NCBI GenBank assembly: GCA_041394885.1
Contig: JAWKHI010000006.1
Location: 62,001-126,000 of the forward strand
DNA length: 64,000 nucleotides
Direction: 5' to 3'
Source: DSOI01 sp041394885
GTDB taxonomy: Bacteria > Acidobacteriota > Terriglobia > Bryobacterales > Bryobacteraceae
Part shown: positions 18,086-29,958 of the stretch, in pieces
Layout of the letters: each line of letters opens with the position of its first letter
Position numbering within the stretch: the stretch's first letter is position 1
Notes under the pieces: generated by a model
The model's input: the letters and a program-made list of their open reading frames with translations, nothing else
The model's database searches: none
Told to the model about the DNA's origin: nothing
Position numbers and translations under genes: made by a program

Positions 18086-19950
18086 ATGGCCGCAAATCCT
18101 CCCCCCCCCGATCTCGAACGCGACAAAGAGCAGCAAGTCCGCGCCGTTCTGCGCGACGACACCACCTTTGCCTCTACCCGCATCACTTTTTTTCAATATG
18201 TGGCGGTGGCCGTTGCCCTATACCTGATCGCTGCCTTTTGGGTGATCCAGGTCCAGCAGGGTGACTACTACGCGGACCTCGCCGCCAAGAACCGCATCCG
18301 CTCCACCCCAATCCTCGCCCCCAGAGGCAAGATCCTCGCTCGGGAAGGCCGCGTAATCGTCTGAAAACCAGGCCTCTTTCAGCCTCGGCCTCAACCGCGA
18401 AAAGCTCAAAGAGGATCACCTCCCTGCCATATGCGAGGGGCTCGGCATCGGTGCGACGCGTTGCAAGACCTCGCCGGTTTGACCGGACCAATCCCCGGCT
18501 CACCACCGTCACCGTGGGCGAAAATCTACCCCCGCCCAAATCGCCTTCATCGAAGCCCGCCGTGACGAAGCCACTTTCTCCCGAACTCGAAATACTGCCG
18601 GGATCATCGCCGCGTCTATCCGCGCGAAGCCTTCCTCGCCCATGTGCTCGGCTACATCGGCGAGGTCAGCAATATGAACTCCGAACCGCCGAGTTCGTCC
18701 ACTTCGGGCGACCTCATCGGCAAAGCCGGCGTCGAGCGCTGGCGCAACGACATCCTCATGGGCAGACGGCCAGCGCCGCGCCATTGTCGACAACCGTGGC
18801 CGCGAAATCACCGTCATCGCCAGAAGAAGCTGATCGCCGGACCACCATCCGCATCACCGTGGACCTGGACCTGCAGGGCGTCACCGAAAGTCTCCATGGC
18901 CGGACGCGCTGATTACTGTCGTCGCGCTCGATCCCACCGCTGACGATGTCCTCGCGCTGATGAGAGCAACCCTACTTACGATCCCAACAAGTTCGTCGGC
19001 CGCATCCGCCGCGCCGATTGGGATGAGATCCGTAACAATCCGGACCGCCCCATGCTCAATCGCGCTATCCAGGTCCACCTGTCGCCAGGCTCCACCTTCA
19101 AGCCCATCGTCGCCATGGCCGGCCTCTGATCGGGCATCATCGACGAGAACACGGAGTTTCACTGTCCCGGCGGCGCGACGTTCTGCAGGCGCTACATCAA
19201 ATGCCGTTTCCGTGCACGGACCGGTGACCTGCACCGCGCCATCAACAATCGATGCGACGTCTTTTCTATAACCTCGGGAACAAACTCGGCATCGACAAGC
19301 TGGCCGAATACGCGGAAAAAACGGGCCTCGGCGAGAAAAGCGGGATTGACCTGCCATCGGAGTACGGCGGTCTGGTTCCCACCAGACGCTGGAAAATCCG
19401 GACCTTCCGCCAGCCTTGGTTTCCGGGCGAGACCGTTATGATCGCCATTGGCCAAGGCTACCTCGAACTCACGCCTGTGCAGTTGGCGCGCGCCGTCGGT
19501 GGCTTGGCCATGGGCGGTTCGTGGCCCCGGCCGCACCTTCTTCTGGACCCCGCGCCCAAAGACGTCCCCGTCTCCCGCTACCCGCTCCGGCCGGAAACCG
19601 TCAAGCCGATCGTGGCCGGCATGTATGGCGTCATGAACGAAGCAGGCGGCACCGCCGTGCGCCATCGCCAGGAAGGCATCGCCATTTGCGGAAAGACCGG
19701 CACCGCCCAAACCGCATCGAACAAATTGGCGAAGTCCCGCCGTGACCCGGCCTTCACCGACAATGCCTGGTTTGTCGGCTACGCGCCCTGCGACAATCCT
19801 GAGATCGCCGTCGCCTCGCTGCTGGAAGCCGGGGAACATGGCGATCGCGCCGCTCCTATGGTGCGCGACGTCATCCTCGCCCACTTCGCCAAGAAGAACC
19901 GCCGGCAGCCGGGCGCCGTGCTTTCCGCCTCCGCCGTGGGGAGGCAGTAA
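18086..19950 (+). pseudogene. mrdA: penicillin-binding protein 2 (MrdA), broken by many frameshifts
   Basis: Reads as PBP2, the transpeptidase of cell elongation, partner of RodA. Residues 1-92 are intact with the single membrane segment (VAVAVALYLIAAFWVIQV) and APRGKILAREG. From about 18361 to 19260 the homology jumps between all three frames at least a dozen times (pieces include VARFDRTNPRLTTVTVGENL, LGYIGEVSN, GDLIGKAGVERW, TIRITVDLDLQ). The active-site SxxK is present in LSPGSTFKPI near 19080-19100, shortly before an in-frame TGA at 19127. From 19252 the C-terminal half is intact, including the KTG motif in ICGKTGTAQT. rodA follows after 5 bp. Either local sequence errors or a decayed copy; PBP2 is normally needed in rods, so errors are likelier unless another copy exists. 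Confidence 0.85.
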
Positions 19951-19955
19951 GCCGC

Positions 19956-21053
19956 GTGGCCGCCTCCTACCGCCGCTTCCGGGACCTCGATTGGTTGATG
20001 ATCGCCATCGCGCTGTCGATCTGCGCCCTCGGCGTCCTCCAGATTTTCAGCGCCACCCGCGAAACGCGTTGGGAAACCGCCTGGTGGCGGCAGATTTTGT
20101 TCATCGGCGCCGGGCTGGTGCTCCTGTGGTTGGTCACCACCGTCGACTACCACACCCTCCTCGCCCAAGTCCCCGTCTACTACGTATTGCTCCTGTTGAT
20201 GATGATCCTGGTTCTCGTCGCCGGCACCAAGGTGTTCGGTTCCCGCCGTTGGATCCCCCTGTTCGGAGGCTTTCACTTCCAGGTCTCCGAGTTCGGCAAA
20301 TTGGTGATAGTATTGCTGGTAGCAAGATATTTGACAAACCAGAAGCGGGAGCAACTGGAGGGCAAGGAGATACTCAAAGTCCTTGTTCTGACGTTGATAC
20401 CGATGGCTTTGGTGATGAGACAACCGGATCTCGGAACGGCGTTGACGTATTTGCCGATTTTCGCGATGGGTGTTTATCTTGCTGGTTTGCGCATGCAGCA
20501 GGTTGTTATCTGTGGAGTCATTGCTTTGGTGATTCCCTTCGCGGCCTACTATTTCGTGTTGCATGACTACCAGCGCGGACGCGTGGACACGTTCCTCGAT
20601 CCGGCCCTCGATCCGAAGGGCAAAGGCTATCAGGTTATCCAGTCGCAGATCGCCGTCGGCTCCGGAAGACTCTGGGGACGGGGCGTGACGCAGGGCTCGC
20701 AGACGCAAGGCCGGTTTTTGCCGGTGCCGCATACCGATTTCATCTTCGCGGCATTCGGCGAAGAGCACGGTTTCGTCGGCGTCTCGGTCGTTCTCGTATT
20801 GTATTTGTTGTTGTTGTTGCAGGTCGTGCAAAGCGCCCAGTCCGCTCCGGATCGCGCTGGCATGTACATCTGCATGGGTGTGGCGGCGTTGTTGCTGTTC
20901 CACATGCTGGTGAACGTGGGTATGGTAGTCGGCAGGATGCCCGTCACGGGAATCCCGCTTCCGCTGATGAGTTACGGCGGTTCCAACACTTTGTCCATGT
21001 TCATGATGCTGGGGTTGGTGAACAACGTGCGGCTGCGGCGTTTTGTTAGCTGA
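19956..21053 (+). CDS. rodA: rod-shape-determining protein RodA (SEDS glycosyltransferase)
   Basis: 365 residues from a GTG 5 bp after mrdA. RodA is the SEDS-family peptidoglycan polymerase of the elongasome, working with PBP2 in the inner membrane. About ten hydrophobic segments are visible. Family marks are FGSRRWIPLFGGFHFQVSEFGKL cut into the usual blocks, MRQPDLGTALT (with the conserved Asp), GRLWGRGVTQGSQT, FLPVPHTDFIFAAFGEE and GIPLPLMSYGGSNTL. It is intact, in contrast to its broken partner. The RNase E/G gene follows after a long structured gap, the order seen in many acidobacteria and proteobacteria. Confidence 0.97.
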   Translation: MAASYRRFRDLDWLMIAIALSICALGVLQIFSATRETRWETAWWRQILFIGAGLVLLWLVTTVDYHTLLAQVPVYYVLLLLMMILVLVAGTKVFGSRRWIPLFGGFHFQVSEFGKLVIVLLVARYLTNQKREQLEGKEILKVLVLTLIPMALVMRQPDLGTALTYLPIFAMGVYLAGLRMQQVVICGVIALVIPFAAYYFVLHDYQRGRVDTFLDPALDPKGKGYQVIQSQIAVGSGRLWGRGVTQGSQTQGRFLPVPHTDFIFAAFGEEHGFVGVSVVLVLYLLLLLQVVQSAQSAPDRAGMYICMGVAALLLFHMLVNVGMVVGRMPVTGIPLPLMSYGGSNTLSMFMMLGLVNNVRLRRFVS

Positions 21054-21447
21054 CCCGGCCCGGTTGTTTCCGGGTCAAGGTTCTGCGGACCGTTGTGTCG
21101 GTCCGGCCTGCGGGCCGTTCGCAAGTGCGGCTGGCGGCCATACGGAAAATCGCCCCGCGTCGAAGGCGCGGGTGGGAAGTCAGTTCGCGCCCCTGGCGCG
21201 GATGGGAAGTTTTGCGCGCGCCTCGGCGCGCCTACGAAAAGAAATGGTAGCGGCTTTGAACGGTGGCAGTGAGCGCCCGGATTGCGGTGCGCGGCCCCAG
21301 TTTCGCCGCGATGGAGTCTTGTATTCGTGTTGATGCCGCCGTCCCGGTGTGATCTCCTCGTTTCCCGCGGAACCGTCTCCGGTGCCGCTCCATCCCGGTG
21401 TTCTCCCTGTTCTCCCGCCAAAGCTGCTCCGGAAGCGGAGACCTGTA
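21054..21447 (+). other. 394-bp structured intergenic region / leader of the RNase E/G gene
   Basis: No coding potential is seen. The first 160 bases hold a chain of hairpins. GACCCGG/CCGGGTC (21052-21076) starts at the rodA stop. CGGACCG/CGGTCCG (21086-21105) follows, then GC-rich stems near 21155-21171, 21186-21200 and 21214-21230. The octamer TGGGAAGT occurs at 21173-21180 and 21203-21210, each placed between two stems. The first hairpin may end the rodA message. The rest may be a long 5' UTR; E. coli rne has a long UTR through which RNase E controls its own mRNA. Just before the start, GGAAGCGGAG gives a ribosome-binding site. Confidence 0.55.
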
Positions 21448-24123
<2,676 letters not shown>

Positions 24124-24129
24124 GACGTC

Positions 24130-24966
24130 GTGCCTCGAGGTCTTCCCGCTGCCTTGGTCGCCGCGGCCTTCTGCGCCGCGGCGGCTCGCGCGCAGTCTGT
24201 CGACCTATTTTCCGAATTCCGCCGCCCCGGTCCCGCCGGATCGGTCTCGATGCCCGATCGCGGTGGCGACATCCGCGAAGTGCTGTCGCCGGCCGTCGTC
24301 CGCAACGGACACACCACTTTCCACGTCGTGCTGCGAGCGCAGCCCTCCGACAAAGTCACCGTTTACGTCACCGCCAATCCCGAACATCTCGTCCGGACCG
24401 CTATCTATCGCCAGTTCTTCGACGAACAAGGCCTCCCCGAGCGGCTCGAGCGGGTGGAGCAGCCCATCTTCGAACAGTTCGAAGGCGGGATCGGTGTGTT
24501 TCTGCTGGACGTGTTCATTCCCGCCTCCACCCCCATCCGGCGCATCCGCTACGAGGTGCAGATGCAAGCCGGTGACCGCTGGTTCATCTATCCCCTGGAA
24601 CTGCGCGTGCTCGGCGCAACCGTGCCCAAAGGTTTCCCCCAGGCCGGCGAACTCGCGCCCTCTTCCCAACCCGCCGCGAACACCGCCTGGGCTACCCTCG
24701 CCGCCTACCTGTGCGACCGCCGCCGGCCGGCCGCGCCCGCCGGCTTGACACAGCGTGCACTGATTCGCCGCAACGCGTCACAGGACGTTGCGGTTGCCCG
24801 GGATCTCGAAAAATCGCGCGGCGCCATCTTCGTCCGCAATGGCATCGCCCAGGCCCTCGGAGCCAAGGATGCGCCCGCCTGGTGTGCCGCCGGCTTTCCC
24901 GAGGACGGAGAGTCTTACTTTCGTGCCCGGAATTTCCTCCTTCGAGCCGCCTCGCCGGAGAAGTAA
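24130..24966 (+). CDS. exported hypothetical protein
   Basis: 278 residues from a GTG 6 bp after the RNase gene, so probably co-transcribed. A signal peptide with an Ala-rich core ends near residue 22 (AAFCAAAARAQ). The rest looks like a soluble beta-rich domain (TTFHVVLRAQPSDKVTVYVT, then RRIRYEVQMQAGDRWFIYPLEL) followed by a Cys-containing helical part (LAAYLCDRRRP and DAPAWCAAG; two cysteines could form a disulphide). I do not recognise the family. Periplasmic location is inferred from the signal. Confidence 0.7.
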   Translation: MPRGLPAALVAAAFCAAAARAQSVDLFSEFRRPGPAGSVSMPDRGGDIREVLSPAVVRNGHTTFHVVLRAQPSDKVTVYVTANPEHLVRTAIYRQFFDEQGLPERLERVEQPIFEQFEGGIGVFLLDVFIPASTPIRRIRYEVQMQAGDRWFIYPLELRVLGATVPKGFPQAGELAPSSQPAANTAWATLAAYLCDRRRPAAPAGLTQRALIRRNASQDVAVARDLEKSRGAIFVRNGIAQALGAKDAPAWCAAGFPEDGESYFRARNFLLRAASPEK

Positions 24967-25028
24967 GACCGTCCTACCCGAAAAAGAAATCCATCCCCAT
25001 TTCCTACCCAAAACCGCCAACCGCGCCG

Positions 25029-25946
25029 ATGAGACAAGAGATGATTCGTGGCCCGGATTCTCAATCAGAACGCTTCCTGAACGACCTCGCCCAAGTCTCG
25101 CGGCGCCTCGAACGGGCGCAGCGCGAAGTGTCCACGGGCAAGCGCATCAATACGATCTCCGACGCTCCCGACGAAGTAGGACACTTGTTATCGCTTCGCA
25201 GCGAATTGGCCTCGGTCGAGCAGGTCCAAACCAACCTTGGCCGCGTCAAAGCCGAAATCGGCACCGCGGAAGGGACGCTCTCGAGCGCCGTCGATATTCT
25301 CGAGCGCATCCAGTCTCTGACGGTGGAAGGCGCCAGCGATATCACTTCCGACCAATCCCGCGCCATCCTTGCCGATGAAGTCGATGAACTCCTCGGCCGC
25401 CTCGTCAGCTTGTCCCAAACCCAATTCGAAGGGCGCTATCTTTTTTCCGGTAATGCCGACCAGGCCGCGCCTTACACCTACGATTCCACGCTCGACGACC
25501 CCGTCAGCGACTACGCCGGCACCGACGCCACCCGCCAGATTCAGCACCCCAGCGGACCCCGCTTCAGCCTCGCCCGCACCGCCCAGCAGATCTTTGACGA
25601 CGCCGATCCGCGGGGCAACGTCTTTGACACCGTGAACGCCGCGCGTCTGGCTTTACGCTCCAACGACACCGCCGCCATCGGCGCCGCACTCGACAATCTA
25701 CAGTCGGCAAACCGCCACCTCAACAGCCAACTCGCCTGGTACGGCGGCGTCGAGAATCAGGTCAACCAGGCCTCCGAGTTCGCCGCACAACAGATCGTCC
25801 GCATTCGCAGCCGCATCAGTGAAGTGGAAGACGCCGACATCACCAAATCGATCGTCGAAATGCAGCAGGCCAGCTTCCAGCGCGACGCCGCGCTGTCGGC
25901 GCAAGCCAGCCGCCCGCGAAAAACCCTGTTTGATTACCTCGGCTAG
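25029..25946 (+). CDS. flgL: flagellar hook-associated protein 3 / flagellin-like FlgL
   Basis: 305 residues, usual FlgL length. The start at 25029 is chosen because homology begins there (MRQEMIRGPDSQSERFLNDL), although the frame runs further upstream. The N-terminal coiled coil has RLERAQREVSTGKRINTISDAPDE, here in two blocks, and the C-terminal coiled coil ends with EDADITKSIVEMQQASFQRDAALS, both typical of flagellin and HAP3. FlgL joins hook and filament outside the cell. It is alone here: no flgK, flagellin or export genes surround it, so flagellar genes must be elsewhere if it is functional. The convergent tonB gene ends 17 bp away. Confidence 0.85.
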   Translation: MRQEMIRGPDSQSERFLNDLAQVSRRLERAQREVSTGKRINTISDAPDEVGHLLSLRSELASVEQVQTNLGRVKAEIGTAEGTLSSAVDILERIQSLTVEGASDITSDQSRAILADEVDELLGRLVSLSQTQFEGRYLFSGNADQAAPYTYDSTLDDPVSDYAGTDATRQIQHPSGPRFSLARTAQQIFDDADPRGNVFDTVNAARLALRSNDTAAIGAALDNLQSANRHLNSQLAWYGGVENQVNQASEFAAQQIVRIRSRISEVEDADITKSIVEMQQASFQRDAALSAQASRPRKTLFDYLG

Positions 25947-25963
25947 GTTTCCGGATTCCTTTT

Positions 25964-26716
25964 CTATCGCGCGAGCGTGAAATGAACATCCACCTGTAAA
26001 ATCACCTCCACCGCCACCCCGTTCAGCCGCGTCGCCTCATACCTCCACTGCCGCACCGCCTCCATCGCCGCCGGCGCAAGCAGCGGATGCCCGCTCACCA
26101 ACCGCAACGATCGCACCATCCCATCCCGCGTGATCACCGCCTGAATGCGCACCGTGCCCTCGATGCGCGCCTGCCGCGCCAGCGGCGGGTACACAGGCTG
26201 CACCCCCGCAGTCAACCGCGGCGCTTTCACATCCCCGCCCACCACCACCGGACCTTTCGGCACAGCCGCGGCCGGCCCCGGTTCCGCCGGCCTCACCGGA
26301 ACCGGACGCACCGGCGGAGCAATCGCCACCGGCACGCAGTCACCGACACAAGGAAGCGCCGGCCCCTGACCGACCCCCGATCCCGATGCCGCGAATTCGA
26401 TCGAGGGCGCTTCGTCAAACATCGCCGGCTGCCCGGCAGGCACGGCGCGCGGCGCCTCCACAAGCGCAAGAAGTCGATCCCGTGGAATCGCCGGCGCACT
26501 CATCGCGGACGAGGCCCGCGCCCGGACCGGCGCCAGTTCCACCACCACCCCCTGCAACTGCGCCCGCCGCGCCGGAGCCTTCGGCAGCGGCTCGATGTGG
26601 AGCAGCGGATAAAGCATTGCGCCAATGGCGGCCGCAACCTGGATCGACGTCGACACGGCGATCATGGCGGCGCGAGCCGTACGCCCACTTTGCGGCAGAT
26701 TCGCGGTTTCAAACAT
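25964..26716 (-). CDS. TonB family energy transducer
   Basis: 250 residues. One transmembrane segment lies near residues 17-40 (AMIAVSTSIQVAAAIGAMLY). A periplasmic Pro/Ala/Val-rich linker follows (APPVRPVPVRPAEPGPA), then the TonB C-terminal domain at about 168-250 (GVQPVYPPLARQARIEGTVR, GMVRSLRLVSGHPLL, AVRQWRYEATRLNG). It should pass proton-motive energy to TonB-dependent receptors such as the two in this window. No exbB or exbD is next to it. It diverges from the ADOP permease gene across about 140 bp, which must hold both promoters. Confidence 0.88.
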   Translation of the reverse strand: MFETANLPQSGRTARAAMIAVSTSIQVAAAIGAMLYPLLHIEPLPKAPARRAQLQGVVVELAPVRARASSAMSAPAIPRDRLLALVEAPRAVPAGQPAMFDEAPSIEFAASGSGVGQGPALPCVGDCVPVAIAPPVRPVPVRPAEPGPAAAVPKGPVVVGGDVKAPRLTAGVQPVYPPLARQARIEGTVRIQAVITRDGMVRSLRLVSGHPLLAPAAMEAVRQWRYEATRLNGVAVEVILQVDVHFTLAR

Positions 26717-26854
26717 TGATTTTTGTCCTCGCCGCTATGGACACCGGCTCGAACCGCTTGGTTCCCACCTCGGGCTCGAAAAAGGAAACACGCTGAAACC
26801 GCTGGAACCGTTTCGATCCGTGTGCGTATTGCTCTGTGCAGGGAGAAATCGCAC

Positions 26855-29293
26855 TTGATCGACATGATCCGCTCGTGGAAGCACACACTACGCCGCCTCG
26901 GCCGAACTCCCGGATTCACACTCGCCACCGTCGTCACGCTCGCGCTGGGGATCGGTGCCAACACCGCCATCTTCACCGTCATCGACAGCGTCCTGCTCCG
27001 GCCGCTTCCATTCCCCGAGCCGGACCGGCTGGTGGGAGTCTGGCAAACCGCCCCGGGAGTCAATATCAAGGACCTCAACGCGTCCCTGGCCGACTACATC
27101 ACCTATCGCGAGGATTCCCGAACCTTCGCCGACGTAGCCATCTGGAACGGCCGCTCCATCACCGTCACCGAGTTCGCCGACCCGGAGCGTGTCGATGGCA
27201 TCAGCGCCACGTTCCGGCTTCTCCCGATGCTCGGCGTACACCCGATTCACGGCCGCCCGTTCACCGAAAAGGACAACGACACCGGGAGCCCCGAGGTCGC
27301 CATGCTCGGCTACGGCTACTGGCAGCGCCGCTTCGGCGGCGACCCGAACGTCATCGGCCGCCGGATCATGGCCGACGGAACCCCGCGCGAGATCATCGGT
27401 GTACTGCCGCGAGGATTCTGGTTCATGGACCAGAAGACCGATCTCGTCATGCCACTCCGCTTCGATCGCGCCGCCGTCCGCCTCGCTGCCTACAATTTCC
27501 AGGCGATCGCCCGGCTGCGCCCCGGAGTCACTCTTGCGCAGGCCGACGCCGACGTCAAGCGCATGATCGCCATCGAACTCGAGAAGTTCCCTCCGCCCAA
27601 GGGCTTCAGCAAGCAAATGATGGAAGACGCGCGTCTGGGGCCGAACGTCCGCATGCTCATGGACGACCTGCTCGGCGATATCGGACGAAGTCTCTGGGTA
27701 GTCATGGCTACCATCGGTATCGTCCTGCTCATCGCCTGCGCCAACGTCGCCAATCTGTTGTTGGTCCGCGCGGAAGGCCGCGCCCAGGAACTGGCCGTTC
27801 GCGCTGCCCTTGGGGCCGGGCGCGCCAGGCTCGCCCGGGACATGCTGATCGAAAGTCTCACCTTGGCGATAATGGGCGGCACCGCTGGCGTCGCCTTCGC
27901 CTTGGCCGCCGTGAAATTGGTTTTGGCCATGAGTCCGGCCCGGCTGCCGCGGCTCGAGCAGATCGCCGTCGATTCCACGGGACTCTGGTTCACCCTCATC
28001 GTTTCCCTCCTCGCCGGATTGGCATTCGGCGCTATTCCCGTGCTGAAGCAGAGCCGCGCTCGTGTCTCGGAAGGGCTCCGCGCCGGTGGCCGCAACGCGA
28101 GCGCCGGGCGAGACCGCAACATCGCCCGAAACACCCTCACCGTCATCCAGGTGGCCCTCGCCTTTGTGCTCCTCATCGCATCCGGGCTCATGATCCGCAC
28201 GTTCCAGTCCATGCGCAATGTCCATCCCGGATTCAACCAGCCCGAGCAACTCCAAACCCTTCGTGTCTCCGTTCCAAAAACCGCTGCCGCCGGAGAACCC
28301 GAGATGAAGCAGCTCTATCATGACCTCGCTACGAAACTGGCGGGCATTCCAGGAGTCTCCCGTGTCAGCCTCATCGGAGGCCTTCCGATGACCGGTGCCC
28401 GTTCGCAAGATCCCATATACGCCAGCGATCACACCTACGCCGCCAGCCAGATCCCACCCCTGCGGCGCTTTCTGACCGCCGCTCCAGACACGTTCCAGGC
28501 CCTCGGTGCGCCCCTCCTCGCCGGCCGTGAGTACACCTGGAACGACATTCATGAGAAGCGCCAAGTCATCATCATCGGTGAAAATTTCGCCTGTGAATAT
28601 TGGGGCTCGGCGCGGGAAGCCATTGGCAAACAGATCCGGTCGAATCGAAACGACCCATGGAGCGAGGTAATCGGCGTCGTCGCCGACATCCACCATGACG
28701 GCGTCGAAAAGCAAGCGCCCTCTTCCGTCTACTGGCCCTTGCGAATGTCGAACTCCATGACCTTCCTCGTGCGCGGCGCTCGCGCCGGATCCGACACCCT
28801 CGCCGCCGAGATCCGCAAGTCCGTATGGGCCGTCAACGCCACCCTCCCCATTACCGAAATGCAGACCATGCGGCAGGTCTACCAGAAATCCATGTCCCGG
28901 ACCGCTTTCCTGCTGACCCTGCTTGCCCTCAGCGGCGGCATGGCCCTGCTCCTGGCCACCGTCGGCATCTACGCCGTGATCTCCTACACAGTGGCCCAAC
29001 GAAGGCGTGAGATCGGCATTCGAATGGCTCTGGGAGCGCGCACACGGACCCTGAAAGCGATGTTCGTCCGCAACGGCCTGTTGTGGGGCGGCCTCGGCGC
29101 GGCAGCGGGCATTGGCGCTTCCGTCGCACTGTCGAGATTGATGTCCACCCTGCTGTTCGAGATCAGTCCGTCGGATCCGCTAACCTATTCGTTTGTGGCG
29201 TTCGGATTGCTCGCGGCCGCCGCGGTGGCCAGCTATCTCCCGGCCCGCAGGGTCACGCGCGTGGATCCCGTCGAGGCCCTCCGTTCCGATTGA
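26855..29293 (+). CDS. ADOP-type ABC transporter permease (MacB/FtsX-like, duplicated)
   Basis: 812 residues if started at the TTG at 26855, which has GGGAG 9 bases upstream; the ATG at 26864 is the alternative. The acidobacterial duplicated orphan permease has two halves, each a MacB-type periplasmic domain plus an FtsX core. The first membrane segment is FTLATVVTLALGIGANTAIF; FtsX cores lie at about 285-430 (ANVANLLLVRAEGRAQELAV) and at the C-terminus (RRREIGIRMALGARTRTL). The final SYLPARRVTRVDPVEALRSD is the family end. No ATPase gene is adjacent, as usual for orphan ADOPs. The probable role is mechanotransmission or export of peptides, lipids or antibiotics. The ATC-hydrolase gene follows after 11 bp. 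Confidence 0.9.
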   Translation: MIDMIRSWKHTLRRLGRTPGFTLATVVTLALGIGANTAIFTVIDSVLLRPLPFPEPDRLVGVWQTAPGVNIKDLNASLADYITYREDSRTFADVAIWNGRSITVTEFADPERVDGISATFRLLPMLGVHPIHGRPFTEKDNDTGSPEVAMLGYGYWQRRFGGDPNVIGRRIMADGTPREIIGVLPRGFWFMDQKTDLVMPLRFDRAAVRLAAYNFQAIARLRPGVTLAQADADVKRMIAIELEKFPPPKGFSKQMMEDARLGPNVRMLMDDLLGDIGRSLWVVMATIGIVLLIACANVANLLLVRAEGRAQELAVRAALGAGRARLARDMLIESLTLAIMGGTAGVAFALAAVKLVLAMSPARLPRLEQIAVDSTGLWFTLIVSLLAGLAFGAIPVLKQSRARVSEGLRAGGRNASAGRDRNIARNTLTVIQVALAFVLLIASGLMIRTFQSMRNVHPGFNQPEQLQTLRVSVPKTAAAGEPEMKQLYHDLATKLAGIPGVSRVSLIGGLPMTGARSQDPIYASDHTYAASQIPPLRRFLTAAPDTFQALGAPLLAGREYTWNDIHEKRQVIIIGENFACEYWGSAREAIGKQIRSNRNDPWSEVIGVVADIHHDGVEKQAPSSVYWPLRMSNSMTFLVRGARAGSDTLAAEIRKSVWAVNATLPITEMQTMRQVYQKSMSRTAFLLTLLALSGGMALLLATVGIYAVISYTVAQRRREIGIRMALGARTRTLKAMFVRNGLLWGGLGAAAGIGASVALSRLMSTLLFEISPSDPLTYSFVAFGLLAAAAVASYLPARRVTRVDPVEALRSD

Positions 29294-29304
29294 CGCCCTC
29301 GCGG

Positions 29305-29958
29305 ATGAAGTTCAGGAAGTACTTCGACCGGGAATTGCAGCTTCGATTTCCCGGACATCATGAGTCCCTGCGGCGCGACCTCGAAAGCCGCTATCGGGCG
29401 ATCCTCCCCGACGTCTCCTTCGCCCGGTCCTCGCCAAACCCCGTGGATAGGCGGCTCGATTTCTCCGCCTACTTCCTCGCCACCATCCTGACTCTCGAGG
29501 CCCGCGGCGAGGACTTCGCGTCCATTCGAAACGTCTGCCTCGCTATCGTACGCGAATACGTCCGCCCCAAGAGCCCCTGGCAGCGTTGGCTTCGGAGGGT
29601 CCCCGTCACGTTGATCCGTACCCCGCTACGCCGTATCCTGGTTCGCATCCTACGGGCAAAGATACAGAAAAAGGGACATCCCGATGGCTTCCTCGTCCAC
29701 ATCGTCACGGGCGCGGACGAAACCTTTGGGCTGGGCTACGGCTTCAATGTAGTGGAGTGCGGAATCTGTAAGCTGTTCCAAAAGCACGGCGCGGCGCGGT
29801 ACACAGCGATTCTCTGCGATGTCGATGAACTCACTTCGGGATTCGCCGGCCTTGATTTGGTGCGATCCGGAACAATCGCTCGAGGGGCGCCAGTGTGCGA
29901 TTTCCGCTTCCGGATCCAGAATGCAAGCGGACCGGCCGCTCGCACCATGTCTACCTGA
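29305..29958 (+). CDS. L-2-amino-thiazoline-4-carboxylic acid hydrolase family protein
   Basis: 217 residues from the ATG at 29305, 11 bp after the permease; a longer upstream frame lies inside the permease gene and is rejected. The C-terminal half carries the pattern of the ATC hydrolase family: GYGFNVVECGICKLFQKHG, then ILCDVDELTSGFAGLDLVRS, then GTIARGAPVCDFRFR. In pseudomonads such enzymes open the ATC ring on the way to L-cysteine, but most family members have no known substrate. Cys in VECGIC and VCDFRF are candidate reactive residues. The operon-like link to an ADOP permease is unusual. The stop lies inside a 15-bp tandem repeat shared with the convergent frr gene. Confidence 0.75.
   Translation: MKFRKYFDRELQLRFPGHHESLRRDLESRYRAILPDVSFARSSPNPVDRRLDFSAYFLATILTLEARGEDFASIRNVCLAIVREYVRPKSPWQRWLRRVPVTLIRTPLRRILVRILRAKIQKKGHPDGFLVHIVTGADETFGLGYGFNVVECGICKLFQKHGAARYTAILCDVDELTSGFAGLDLVRSGTIARGAPVCDFRFRIQNASGPAARTMST

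Noticed and set aside
14459..18196. 1245-residue minus-strand open frame opposite receptor 2
   Set aside because: Same cause; low-complexity acidic and glycine-rich translation, spanning a promoter and intergenic hairpins.
26888..28999. 703-residue minus-strand frame opposite the ADOP permease
   Set aside because: Glycine- and acid-rich shadow; the sense protein has membrane segments and conserved family motifs.
28960..29304. Longer start for the ATC-hydrolase family protein (from 29083)
   Set aside because: The extension lies inside the 3' end of the permease gene and has no family similarity; the ATG at 29305 begins the conserved protein.
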